DNA of 64,000 bases from positions 221,818-285,817 of the forward strand of contig JACZXB010000003.1 of the NCBI GenBank assembly GCA_022571845.1, given 5' to 3'. Source of the DNA: Candidatus Zixiibacteriota bacterium (GTDB lineage Bacteria > Zixibacteria > MSB-5A5 > GN15 > FEB-12). Shown here piece after piece: positions 1 to 10,200 of the stretch. The position numbers and the translations under genes are program-made. Within the stretch, counting starts at the first letter, position 1, and each line of letters opens with the position of its first letter. The notes below the pieces were generated by a model. It searched no databases. It worked only from the letters and a program-made list of their open reading frames with translations, and had not been told where the DNA came from.

Positions 1-1332
1 ATTCGAGAGATTAGATAGTTCAGTGTTTAGCTGGTCACCTGACCGATGTAAATCAATGTAAGGGAAATAGGTTTCTCCGGGTAATCCTGAGCCACCGCCA
101 AAGTTGTTGGCAAGTATTTCGAACTCATTCCTTTTGGTAAGCGTGTAGTCAACCACAAGAACATCGAAAAGTACTTGGGCTGTGGGAACATCTACTTCCC
201 TTAGAAATGATTTAAGTCTGGATATAGATGTTAAGGGGCCGGTTACCAGAAGTCCGTTATGCTCCTTGACCACCTTTACTGTTAACTGCTTCGAAAGACT
301 TACAGGTATCAGCGGCTCTAGAGTGGTGGCAATGAGATGATCCAACTTAAACAGTTTGGTAACGTGCAAGTCTTCGGAGTCACGCTTGCCTATAAAATAA
401 ATACTATCAACTTCCTTATAAGTATAGGGTGAATTCAATAATATGTACGTTAGTGCTTCACTGATTGATTTTTTCGTAAATCTGGCTGAAGTAGACCCTT
501 CCAGCTTCGTCTGTATCAAGAGGCTTACCGCACATTCGCTGGCAATCACTGATACAACATCTCTCAAAGGGCTGTTGGTCACATCCACAGAAACTTTACT
601 ATTTTCGCAAGTTATGAATAGATGTCTTGCCCTTACGGCAGCCTGCTCTCCGGTGACGCCCGGACTAACGTAAATCACGCCTTCTACTTTTCTGTAATTG
701 AAGCCGTTAGTCTGCAGAATAACTTTCAGGGCTCTTTCTACTTTCATATCAGTAAGCTTCCCTGACAATTTCCCTATTGTGCCGCCTTCTATTAAGACAT
801 TTAAACCTGTTAGAGTGGTCAACTCTTCAACAAACTGAACGAGGTTAGCACTTTTTAAATCAAATGAAAGAAGACCGTTTTCGTAATTCAGATTAAGAGG
901 TACAGGCGGGGGTGGAGGAATTACTAAGCGAAATACTTTAATGATATCGCCGACCCTGTCCCAAGCCAGGTTATGCTCCTGAAAAATATAGGCCAAAGCA
1001 TCGTTAAGGCTGACGTTATCCAGGCGAATGTTTATGGTGCCGGTTACTGAAGAATCGATCGCCATCGTAATATTGTAGGCCCGGGCCAAAGCCGTAAGAG
1101 CATCTGCAAGCCTAACGTCGCTAAAATCAAGCTTGGGGACGATAATTGAGGAATCTACAATATACCTATAAGATTTGTCGGCAATGATATCTTTTGCCTC
1201 AGATATTGATTCTATGAGTGTATCAGCAGTTTCTTTCTCTTCCTGTGCCTGCTGCTGGGCCGATGAATGATGTGAGGAAATTAGAAAGACAACTAGTAAT
1301 ATATATGAGAATACAGTAAACTTTATTTTCAT
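1..1332 (-). CDS. Secretin (PilQ/GspD-like), N-terminal part, cut by window edge
   Basis: The reverse strand is open from an ATG at 1332 to base 1 (444 residues seen). It begins with a signal peptide (MKIKFTVFSYILLVVFL, then SSAQQQ), as expected for export to the outer membrane. After a Gln/Glu-rich linker come repeated beta-alpha modules resembling secretin STN/N-domains: LADALTALARAYNITMAIDS, then LNDALAYIFQEHNLAWD, then a further copy near residue 180. A late module (residues about 375-400) has LVTGPLTSISRLKSFLREVD, typical of the N-domain just before the secretin barrel; the barrel itself is outside the window. The gene follows the ATPase gene by 12 bases on the same strand, so the two are probably one operon for type IV pilus or type II secretion. 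PilQ and GspD cannot be told apart from this part. Confidence 0.8.
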   Translation of the reverse strand, partial: MKIKFTVFSYILLVVFLISSHHSSAQQQAQEEKETADTLIESISEAKDIIADKSYRYIVDSSIIVPKLDFSDVRLADALTALARAYNITMAIDSSVTGTINIRLDNVSLNDALAYIFQEHNLAWDRVGDIIKVFRLVIPPPPPVPLNLNYENGLLSFDLKSANLVQFVEELTTLTGLNVLIEGGTIGKLSGKLTDMKVERALKVILQTNGFNYRKVEGVIYVSPGVTGEQAAVRARHLFITCENSKVSVDVTNSPLRDVVSVIASECAVSLLIQTKLEGSTSARFTKKSISEALTYILLNSPYTYKEVDSIYFIGKRDSEDLHVTKLFKLDHLIATTLEPLIPVSLSKQLTVKVVKEHNGLLVTGPLTSISRLKSFLREVDVPTAQVLFDVLVVDYTLTKRNEFEILANNFGGGSGLPGETYFPYIDLHRSGDQLNTELSNLSN

Positions 1333-1344
1333 TTCAATAATTCC

Positions 1345-2808
1345 TTAAGCCCCTAATTCTCTTATTATTTCTGTCGCGGTCGTAATGCGTTCGCTGATTA
1401 GATCAACAGCCCTTTCTTTCATTGTTCGATATCCCTTGAGTCGGGCACAGTCTAGTATATCCTTTTCCGAACCACGGGAATGAATTATTTCCCTGAGATC
1501 ATCATCTATGTTCAATATCTCATAAATGGCAGTTCTGCTTTTATATCCTGAATTGTTACACTCTTCACAGCCGCTGCCATTATTCAAATTGGAAGTGTCT
1601 CCAAGGCCTAATTGAACAGCCGCCGAGTTTTCTTCTTTTGTTACTTCACCGGTCGAACAATTCCCACATATCCTTCTGACCAGACGCTGTGCCACTATCA
1701 TCTTTAGTGACGATGCCAAAAGGAATGGCTCTGAACCTAAGTCCAAAAGACGAGTCACTGTTGACACGGCGCTATTTGTATGTACTGTTGACAGTACTAA
1801 ATGTCCTGTCTGCGCCGCTCGAATTGCAATCTCAAGAGTTTCCCTGTCTCGAATTTCCCCTACCATGATGATATTAGGATCTTGTCTTAAGAGTGCCCTT
1901 AACATGGCAGCAAAGGTAAGATTTATTTCCGGCTTTACTTGGGTTTGGTTGATGCCATCTAAGTTATATTCTATAGGATCTTCTACAGTAGAGATGTTTA
2001 TGCTTGATGACTTAAGATGATTCAAGGCAGCATAAAGAGTTGTAGTTTTGCCGGAACCGGTTGGACCTGTTACCAAAATAATCCCGCTGGTACTTGTAAT
2101 ATTCTTTCTGAAGGATTTCAGTTGATCATCAGCAAATCCTAATGAATTTAAATCAAGCTTGAGCTGCTCTTTGTCAAGAATTCTCAGCACGGCTTTTTCA
2201 CCAAAGTCAGTCGGTATGATAGATACGCGAATGTCAACCAGCCTATCATCGATGCCAAATCTGATTCGACCATCCTGAGGACGTCTTTTCTCAGCAATAT
2301 CAAGCTCTGACATTATCTTGATTCTTGAAAGGATTTCAGGGTGTTCACTCAAATTTAACTGCTTGACATCATGCAGTACTCCGTCCAGTCTATTCCTTAC
2401 TCTGAGAGATTTTTCACCTGGTTCAAAGTGAATGTCAGATGCTAGTGACTTTATAGCCTGACTCAAAATAGCATTGATTCCCTTGACTATTTTGTTGTCG
2501 CTGGCAGGTTCGAGATCACTTTCTGAACCTGCGGGGTTGTTTTGGCTGACTTCTACTTCCTTGTTTTCACTGTCGCCATCGTTAATCATTTCAAGGAGTT
2601 GACTGTCAGAGACCCTGATTGGTATCAAGCTTTCCATTGTCTTGAAGCGCAGATAATCTAATATTGATAAATCCGAATTATCGCTGACATATAGTGAGGG
2701 CTTTTTGCACTCTCTATAATCTAAATAGAGCTTGAATTTCTGATAAAAGCTTTTCTCAAAATGGCCTTGCGCCGAACGAACCATAAAAATGCCTTTCCTT
2801 TCAGGCAT
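1345..2808 (-). CDS. GspE/PilB-family secretion or pilus assembly ATPase
   Basis: This is a hexameric cytoplasmic ATPase that powers pilin or pseudopilin polymerisation. The 487-residue protein has a short, poorly conserved N-terminal domain (about 1-100) and then the T2SSE core. Visible motifs are Walker A GPTGSGKTTT (about 248-257), the Asp box near 276 (STVEDPIEY), Walker B NIIMVGEIRD (about 312-321), the His box (LSTVHTNSA, about 339-347), and a zinc-binding tetracysteine with CGNC at 381-384 and CEEC at 414-417. All parts needed for activity are present. AAGG lies just before the ATG at 2808; an internal ATG eight codons later is possible. The N-terminus is shorter than in typical PilB (about 560 residues). 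It is co-directional with the secretin gene and divergent from the PilC-like gene only 46 bases away. Confidence 0.92.
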   Translation of the reverse strand: MPERKGIFMVRSAQGHFEKSFYQKFKLYLDYRECKKPSLYVSDNSDLSILDYLRFKTMESLIPIRVSDSQLLEMINDGDSENKEVEVSQNNPAGSESDLEPASDNKIVKGINAILSQAIKSLASDIHFEPGEKSLRVRNRLDGVLHDVKQLNLSEHPEILSRIKIMSELDIAEKRRPQDGRIRFGIDDRLVDIRVSIIPTDFGEKAVLRILDKEQLKLDLNSLGFADDQLKSFRKNITSTSGIILVTGPTGSGKTTTLYAALNHLKSSSINISTVEDPIEYNLDGINQTQVKPEINLTFAAMLRALLRQDPNIIMVGEIRDRETLEIAIRAAQTGHLVLSTVHTNSAVSTVTRLLDLGSEPFLLASSLKMIVAQRLVRRICGNCSTGEVTKEENSAAVQLGLGDTSNLNNGSGCEECNNSGYKSRTAIYEILNIDDDLREIIHSRGSEKDILDCARLKGYRTMKERAVDLISERITTATEIIRELGA

Positions 2809-2854
2809 AAACCTTGTTAAATTATACTACTCACAGCGGAGGTTGTAAAGAGCA

Positions 2855-4051
2855 ATGCCAAAATACAGCTATGCCGGCACATCTATAGACGGTAATGTGG
2901 TCGAAGGTGTTTTAAGGGCTGACAGTTTATCCGACTTGGAAATCAAGCTGGTTAATCAGGGTGTTATTGCCACCCAGACAAGACCTGCCTATTCCACAGT
3001 CCAGCAACTCATAATTAAGCATTTGAGAGCCTCAGACATAACCAGGACCACACGGCAGCTGGCCGTTCTCCTAAAATCTAAAGTGTCTCTGGTGGAATCT
3101 CTGACGCTGGCCAGTGAGCAGATAAAGGACAAAATGCTTAGATCCATTTACGATGATATAATTCAGCAAGTTGAAGCAGGAAAGTCACTTGCGAAATCCT
3201 ACGCTAACTACCCTCAGATATTTGACGAGCTTTACGCTAGCATGATTGAAGCTGGTGAAATATCTGGAAATTTGGAGTTCGCATTTGGTAAGATTGCCGA
3301 CTACAGAGAAAAAAGCGAGTCGCTTGCAAAGAAAGTCAAGTCAGCTCTGGCCTACCCTCTTGTAGTAATAGCTGTTGCTGTTCTTGTAGTTATGGCCTTG
3401 GTCCTCTACGTAATACCGGTGTTCTCATCGATGTACGCAAATTTCGGGGCAGAGCTACCGGCCCTTACTCAAAAAGTTGTCAGTACGAGTAACTACTTAA
3501 GAACTACCATATGGTACTGGTTATCGGGTGCCCTTTTGCTGGGCCTAGTATCAGTATTCCTAGCAAATTCGCTACGAGTTAAGTTTATTTTTCAAAGAAT
3601 TATGTTAAAGATTCCATACTTCGGTCAACTGATCACCAAGATTGCCACAGCCCGTTTCTCAAGAACAATGGGCTCCCTGCTGACAGCAGGAGTAGATATA
3701 ATCTATGCCTTAGAAGTTTCTGCGAAATCAATGGCCAATTCGTATTCAAGTTCGTTATTGCTACTTGCTGGTACTAAGTTAATGGAAGGCAAGTCATTAA
3801 CTTCTGTATTGGAGGATACGAACTTTTTCCCAAGGACATTGCTTCGCATGGTTGCATCTGGTGAAAAAACCGGACAGTTGGGATATATGTTAACAAATGC
3901 CGCAGATTTTTTTGAGCAAGAAACTGACGCAGAAATTGCTACATTGACTACTTTAATCGAACCTGTTGTCATTATTATTCTTGGAGCATTCATCGCATTC
4001 ATACTCGTAGCAATGTACTTGCCACTGTTTGATTTAGTGGGGACGATTTAA
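2855..4051 (+). CDS. PilC/GspF-family inner-membrane platform protein
   Basis: This polytopic inner-membrane protein forms the platform on which the PilB/GspE ATPase acts. The 398 residues are the usual family length and contain two T2SSF domains (about 65-190 and 265-390). The first opens with ITRTTRQLAVLLKSKVSL and the second with TARFSRTMGSLLTAGVDI, the classic duplicated signature. Hydrophobic segments lie at about 168-190, 218-237 and 368-392. The N-terminus (MPKYSYAGTSIDGNVVEG) is the small domain common in PilC. GGAGG stands 12 bases before the ATG at 2855, with a weaker AAAGAG closer in. The gene is transcribed away from its ATPase and secretin partners, which is less usual than a single pilBC operon. 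Confidence 0.92.
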   Translation: MPKYSYAGTSIDGNVVEGVLRADSLSDLEIKLVNQGVIATQTRPAYSTVQQLIIKHLRASDITRTTRQLAVLLKSKVSLVESLTLASEQIKDKMLRSIYDDIIQQVEAGKSLAKSYANYPQIFDELYASMIEAGEISGNLEFAFGKIADYREKSESLAKKVKSALAYPLVVIAVAVLVVMALVLYVIPVFSSMYANFGAELPALTQKVVSTSNYLRTTIWYWLSGALLLGLVSVFLANSLRVKFIFQRIMLKIPYFGQLITKIATARFSRTMGSLLTAGVDIIYALEVSAKSMANSYSSSLLLLAGTKLMEGKSLTSVLEDTNFFPRTLLRMVASGEKTGQLGYMLTNAADFFEQETDAEIATLTTLIEPVVIIILGAFIAFILVAMYLPLFDLVGTI

Positions 4052-4127
4052 TGTAACAATCGATTATATATCAAGTAATCTTATTTCTTCTAATGATTTA
4101 GCAATTTATATTCTTTCTAATAACTTC

Positions 4128-4155
4128 GAAGCCACAGTTGCTTCTTGTTTTAGTT
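4128..4155 (+). terminator. Weak hairpin after the PilC-like gene
   Basis: GAAGC and GCTTC (4128-4132, 4140-4144) form a five-base stem with a seven-base loop, followed by TTGTTTTAGTT. It is the only terminator-like element in the AT-rich gap between the platform-protein gene and the Rhs gene. The stem is short, so this is tentative. Confidence 0.3.
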
Positions 4156-4268
4156 AAATTTATTTTCAAATAAATCAAATTCTGACTTTACAAAACATGC
4201 TTTCAATGCGTCATTGAAATCGTAGGTCTGTTATTTAAATCTAATATTCTATCCGTTTGGAGGGATCC

Positions 4269-7200
4269 ATGTTTACCATGCGTTGTACCCGGATTTTTCT
4301 TACTATCGCCACTTTCACATTGGTGGTAATATCTTTCACTACTGCGGTTAGGGGCCAAGGTCCATACAGTGTTATGGATAAAGTCACACTGGGGGCGGAA
4401 AAGGGAACGGACTTTTTACCGGCTAATAATTTTCTAAGTGGCAATGTTTCAACATTTACCGGACAATTTCAATATGGGATTCCCGTCGTAACACTTAAAG
4501 GACGATCCGGGTCTAAACTCACATTTTCAATTCAGTACTCATCGGCCGAGTCCAAAAAGAAAGCAAATCTATCGAACAAGTATTACCAACCGTCATGGGT
4601 AGGATTTGGCTGGCAAGGAGGCTTTGGTTACATAGCCAGCGATCGTAACAACACTTTTGATTACAAAGACGATGAATATACTATGGTCGATGAAGCGGGC
4701 CATAGTTTTCGCCTCTTACCTCATCAAACAACCGCTCATCGTTTTGTAGTTGAGGAGTTCCGAAATTGGATAATTGACAGAACCATCGGTGCAAGCGGCG
4801 AGGTAACTCACTGGACGGTGATTCGCGAGGATGGTAGAAAATTTACATATGGGAACCCTGATTCATTAGCCACGCGACACAGCCTAAGAATCGGTAATAA
4901 CGCCGCCAACCCGAGCGGTGCCATCGCTAGTTACGAAGAAAATCCTTACCAGTGGGACCTTTACAGTATTGCTGATGCCTCTGGTAATAATGCATTCATT
5001 CTTTCTTATCAACAAGATTCGACATACATAGTATACGGTGCTAATACCTCTGTAAGAGCCTACACTCAGGCGTCTTACTTGAAGCGCGTCACTGCGCCGG
5101 ATGGACGCTACCTTGAATTTGTATTGGAGGACAGAGAAGACTTCGAAAATGTCTGGGCTGCATGGCATCATGATTTTTTCATGACAAAGAGGCTTGCCAG
5201 CGTCACCAGGCGCGCTGCCGACACGACTATTATCGAAAAAGCCATATTTCAATATAATTACCTGAACTCGACCGAGGACAGCACCCGGAAGAAGAGCATT
5301 TTGACCTCAGTTCAAATGAAATCTGGTGATGAATCTGAGGCCTATCCGGCATATTTGTTCAACTATGAAATAGAACCCGACTCTGGCCATTTCGGCGCCA
5401 TGACTTCAGTTATAGATCCAGTGGGGACGATTAAAGAACTAGTATATGTTACGGAATCGACTTATAGTGATTCAAGACTTCATTCTGGAGCTGCAATCTA
5501 TGAAGGTTTGGACCCGAATAACTATGACCTACAGCTAAGGACAACTTCATTCACAGATAATATAGCCGTTTTCGTTTTCACAAGTAAATACCTTTCAAAT
5601 CCTAGGGAAGATTTTGTTCGCGTTCTCTATTGGAACGGCATGTGGCACCAACTAACTACTGATCAGATTGGACTATCTACTTATCCAGGTAAAGAAATTC
5701 TTGTGGGCACAGGTAGAGACTATGCGGTAATTACTCAGCATAGAGATGAAAGTGATACCAGTGACGTTGATAGTTTGATTTTTTTAAACTTGGTCGATGG
5801 TTACCTCGTACGCTCAGCAGATACGCTCCCAAGCGGCTTCGAGCTTACGTTTCAGGCTCCGTATGACGATGAAAATATTACTTGCCCCAAACCAGATATT
5901 AGCATCGAGGCAGGTCCTGATTTTTTTGTACTACGTCTAAGGGGCCAAGGTCAATGTGATTATGAACTCCACCAAATATCATTTGTTTTTTCCTACCATT
6001 GGAACGGAGTCAAGTGGCTCAATCAAGACGCTGTTTGGGAAGAATTTTCTTACAGCGGACCATTCGATACATACACGCTTCAAGAATCTGATTTATCAAG
6101 CAGGTCCTTTATTCAACGTACATTTTTGCAATGGGTAGATAATGGAGTTCCATATAATAAAAGCCAAGTACTTGCAGGTGTTAGGCACGATGGACAAATT
6201 CGAAAGTTCAGCTCCAATTGGTACTCTATTTCAGGGCAAAGTGGGGCTACATTGAAAAACGTTGCGATCAATCCTCCATATCTGGCTTACTTTAGGAGGA
6301 GATCAGACTTTACCGATTATGCATACCTTGAAGTTAGTGAACTGAATTCTTCGGGTGTATGGGTTGATGCAGGAGGACTTAGCACTTTCGATAGACTGCT
6401 TTGGAATGAAATCAAGAGTCTCGTTCTTAAGAAAAACTATCTGGCCTGGAAATTGTCTGGATCTGGAACAACTGAGTTAATGACAATGTACAAAGACGAC
6501 ACCGGTTGGGTTCCGAATCCGTTTATTCCATTAGGCAATCATACTATCATAGATATCCAATATAATGACCACACTATCGCAGTTTGCGGACGAAGCTGGG
6601 GTTCGCAAAATAGATTTGTTGACTTGTATACTTGGGATGGCTCGTCGTGGATCAAAAAAGATGTGTTTGATTATAACGAACAAGATCCAGAGAAAATTTC
6701 GATTCGGCTGTCCAACAACACTCTTGCTATAAGCGTTCGCGATAATCCTGTATTCAATGTAACCCGCCGAGATCTGGTTTGGGTTTCGCGGTTTGAAGGT
6801 ACTAATGTGAACAATGAATATTGGTCAGATACAGTTCGTGTATTTGACAACACTTATGACATTGCGCCTGATAGACTTAAATATTTTGTGCAGGACAACC
6901 GATTAATGTTATTCGATCGACTTGACTGGTCAACTGACGAATTTACTATTCGCCTGTTCGATTACTTTGATGGTCAATGGAATGAGACTATACTCGATGT
7001 GACAGGGCACCATGACGGCCTACCCACTCTTTACGGAATGGGGTTATCAAGAAATAACTATTTCTACGCCACTTATGGCGAAGTGACCGGAATTGGAACT
7101 TACTCTGTTACCATTTTCCAAACTGGACACAGCTATATGGGTCAGCACGAAGGGTTGGCTTCTCACACTCTTGTCGATACAGTAAAACTAATAGAATGGT

Positions 7201-10200
7201 CTGATGATGCTGACACGGTATTTGTAAACTATGATTATGCAAATGTGATCAAAGACCCAACCGACAATTACCCCAAAGTTAATATTACTTCAGTTTCACA
7301 AATACACAGAAAGGGCGAGACGGAGTACCTGACAAAGTATCACCACTATAACGATTTTCCGACTGCTGAAACAGGTAATCTTGAGGACCCTGCTATTTAT
7401 GGTACTACTGGGGGCGGCTACATGATGGATGGCTTAACCTATAAAATAGAATCCGAAAATGAGGCTGGTGGATTTACCACGGACTACACGAACCGGGTTT
7501 ACAAGGTTGACTCCTTAGGCAATGGCGTGTACTGGTCACATCTCGATTCCGAAGTTACCGCTGTTGATGGAATTGAAAGAACAGTTAGCTATGAGTATAG
7601 CGGAGATAAATTTCACCAACTCGTAAAAACAAAAACATCTGTCCCGGGTAGATTGGGTACCGCTTATGAAATTTCAGACTCAATAAAATACGCTTATGAA
7701 TTTCACACATTGATGAAGAATGATAATGCTGTTTCACAGCCGGGAGAAATAATCAAGCTGGAAGGACTGACTGTACTCAACAAAGACATCCTATCTTACG
7801 CAAAACAATCTCATTGGCAGGTCAGCCAGCAGTCTACATGGCTGGATCTCGAGGCGGAAACGATAGTAAAAAATCAAACCGAATTATGGGACAACTCTGG
7901 AAATGTGATCCAATATATAGATGCCTTAGGTGTATCGACGAGTATTATATTTGACGATAACGAATTTCATACTGTCGCTGTTATTTCTGGTGCTTCAAGA
8001 TCGGATTGTGTCCACCTGGGTTTTGAACAGGAGGATGGTTGGGATGGATGGAATTACAGACTTTATTTTGCAAGTACAGATACAACTTCGGCGGAGTCAT
8101 TTACCGGTAATATTTGTATTGAGCTAATAGATGACACAAGTAATTCGGATAAAGCTTGGGGTCCCTTTCGCTCCATTGATGCTGACTCTCTTACGGATTC
8201 TCTATACCATGTTTCCGCGTGGTATAAAGGCAACAACCCTTGTTTTGTCTACGTATGGACATTTGACGGCAATAATGTACTTCGGCAGTACCACGTTCTC
8301 CAATACACCCCGGATACCCCCGTTGAAAGTGTAGAATGGGTGCATCTGGACACTGTTTTTAGCATTCCACATCAATTTGGCGACGGAGACACACTTAACC
8401 ATATTGAAATATTGTTGGGTTCTCTCAACGGTACATTTGATACAAATTATGCTTATATAGATGATATCAGATTTCACGCGGCCAATGCATTGATGACTAG
8501 TCGCACCTATGACAAAATAACTGGTTTAATCACCTCTGTATCCAACGAAAACAATGTTCCTATCAAATTTGAATACGATGATCTCCAGCGACTAATCAAG
8601 CAGCGCGATCATACCGGAGCACTGCTTGAGGAAAAAGAATATTTCTATTCGCGCGACTACACGGGGCTACCCGCAGAAGCTCCGAAAAATCCATCTTATG
8701 CCTTGACACGCACTTACCGAGGAATTAGTGAGTTTGGGGAAAGAGTGGAGTTTTATGACAATTTCGGCAAACCAGTTCAGACCCGGCTGACCCATGAGTC
8801 AGCCACGCTGGTATCGGGAAAACAATATGATTCCAGAGGAAGAGATTCGACAAATTACAAGCCTTATTATGATACTGGGCTGAATAGTTCTGTACTTGAC
8901 TTTGATTTGATAAGCAATCTTGAGACAGAAGTGGAAGGTTACTATGCCTCATACATCCCCGATTTAGATACTTTTACTTACAAAGAGTTTATCTACGAAG
9001 CTTCTTCCAAGAATCGACTCCTTGAGATTCGCCACGAGGGAAAGTTCAACGAATTCCCGAATACTTTTTCGTATGGTCTTAATAGTGTGACTATAGATGA
9101 CTATGATGCCAGTACTCTTTACAAGACCGACAATTTTGACCCGGATAACAACCAACAGACTTCATATGTTGACAGATTGGGCAGAACAATTAGAACAGTA
9201 AGTGATCCTGCTTCGATAAACGCTTACACCAGTTTTTATCCAAACTACCAAGGACTTGATACCCTTGTAATTCAACCGGAAGGTCACAAGATAAAAAAGA
9301 TCTACAATAATCAAGGCTGGTTGGTATTTGACTCCAGCGGAGATTATGGAGTTGATAAATCTATCTATGACAAGGTTGGTAATTTGAGATTCTCCAGGAC
9401 AGCGACCGATTATGCGTCAAATAGATTTCACTTCTACAAGTATGATGCTCATAACAGGCTAATTGAAGAAGGCGTTTTTACAGATACAATCGCTATGACC
9501 TGGACAAATTCCAAAATCAGTAGTTTCCCCGATACTAACACGGTTGACTCTCTTAACACTGTAATAACGGCTTCGTATGAATATGATAACGGAGAATACG
9601 CCAACGGCAGGTTAACTAAATCCATAAGGTACCCATCCGGCGATGCCGATTCAGCATCATGGGAATCTTACGAATATGACTTTAGGAGTCGAGTTGTTCG
9701 AAAAGAGTTGTTTATTTATCCTCTAGACGAATACACAGGTCCCAGAATATTTACTGCCGGATACAACTATGCTGACCAGTTAACTCAATTGACTTATCCG
9801 AACGGCGAGTCCGTGTATTACAGCTACAACCTCGCGGGTCAGGCAGCGATAGTTACAGATTATGGGACAATGCGAGCTCATCACATTTATTGGCCATCAG
9901 GTAAATTGGCCGCGAAAGCGTTAGGGGACTTGGCACAGGCACAACTTGTCACCTACACGTACAATGAGAGAGACTGGCTAACAGCTATAAATGACGGGAT
10001 AGTTGACACTTCCAGTACCGGCAATGGTGACCACTATTCCTTGGAACTGACCTATGATTCTGCAGCTTATGAGGGCGACTGTGAAGGAGAGAGCTGCGAC
10101 TACGATTCTGGGTATCATAATGGCAATATTGCTTCTTATACTGTCAAAACCAGCCCCGGAACAGGCAACAATGCTGTCACTTACAGGTTGGCTTATGACG

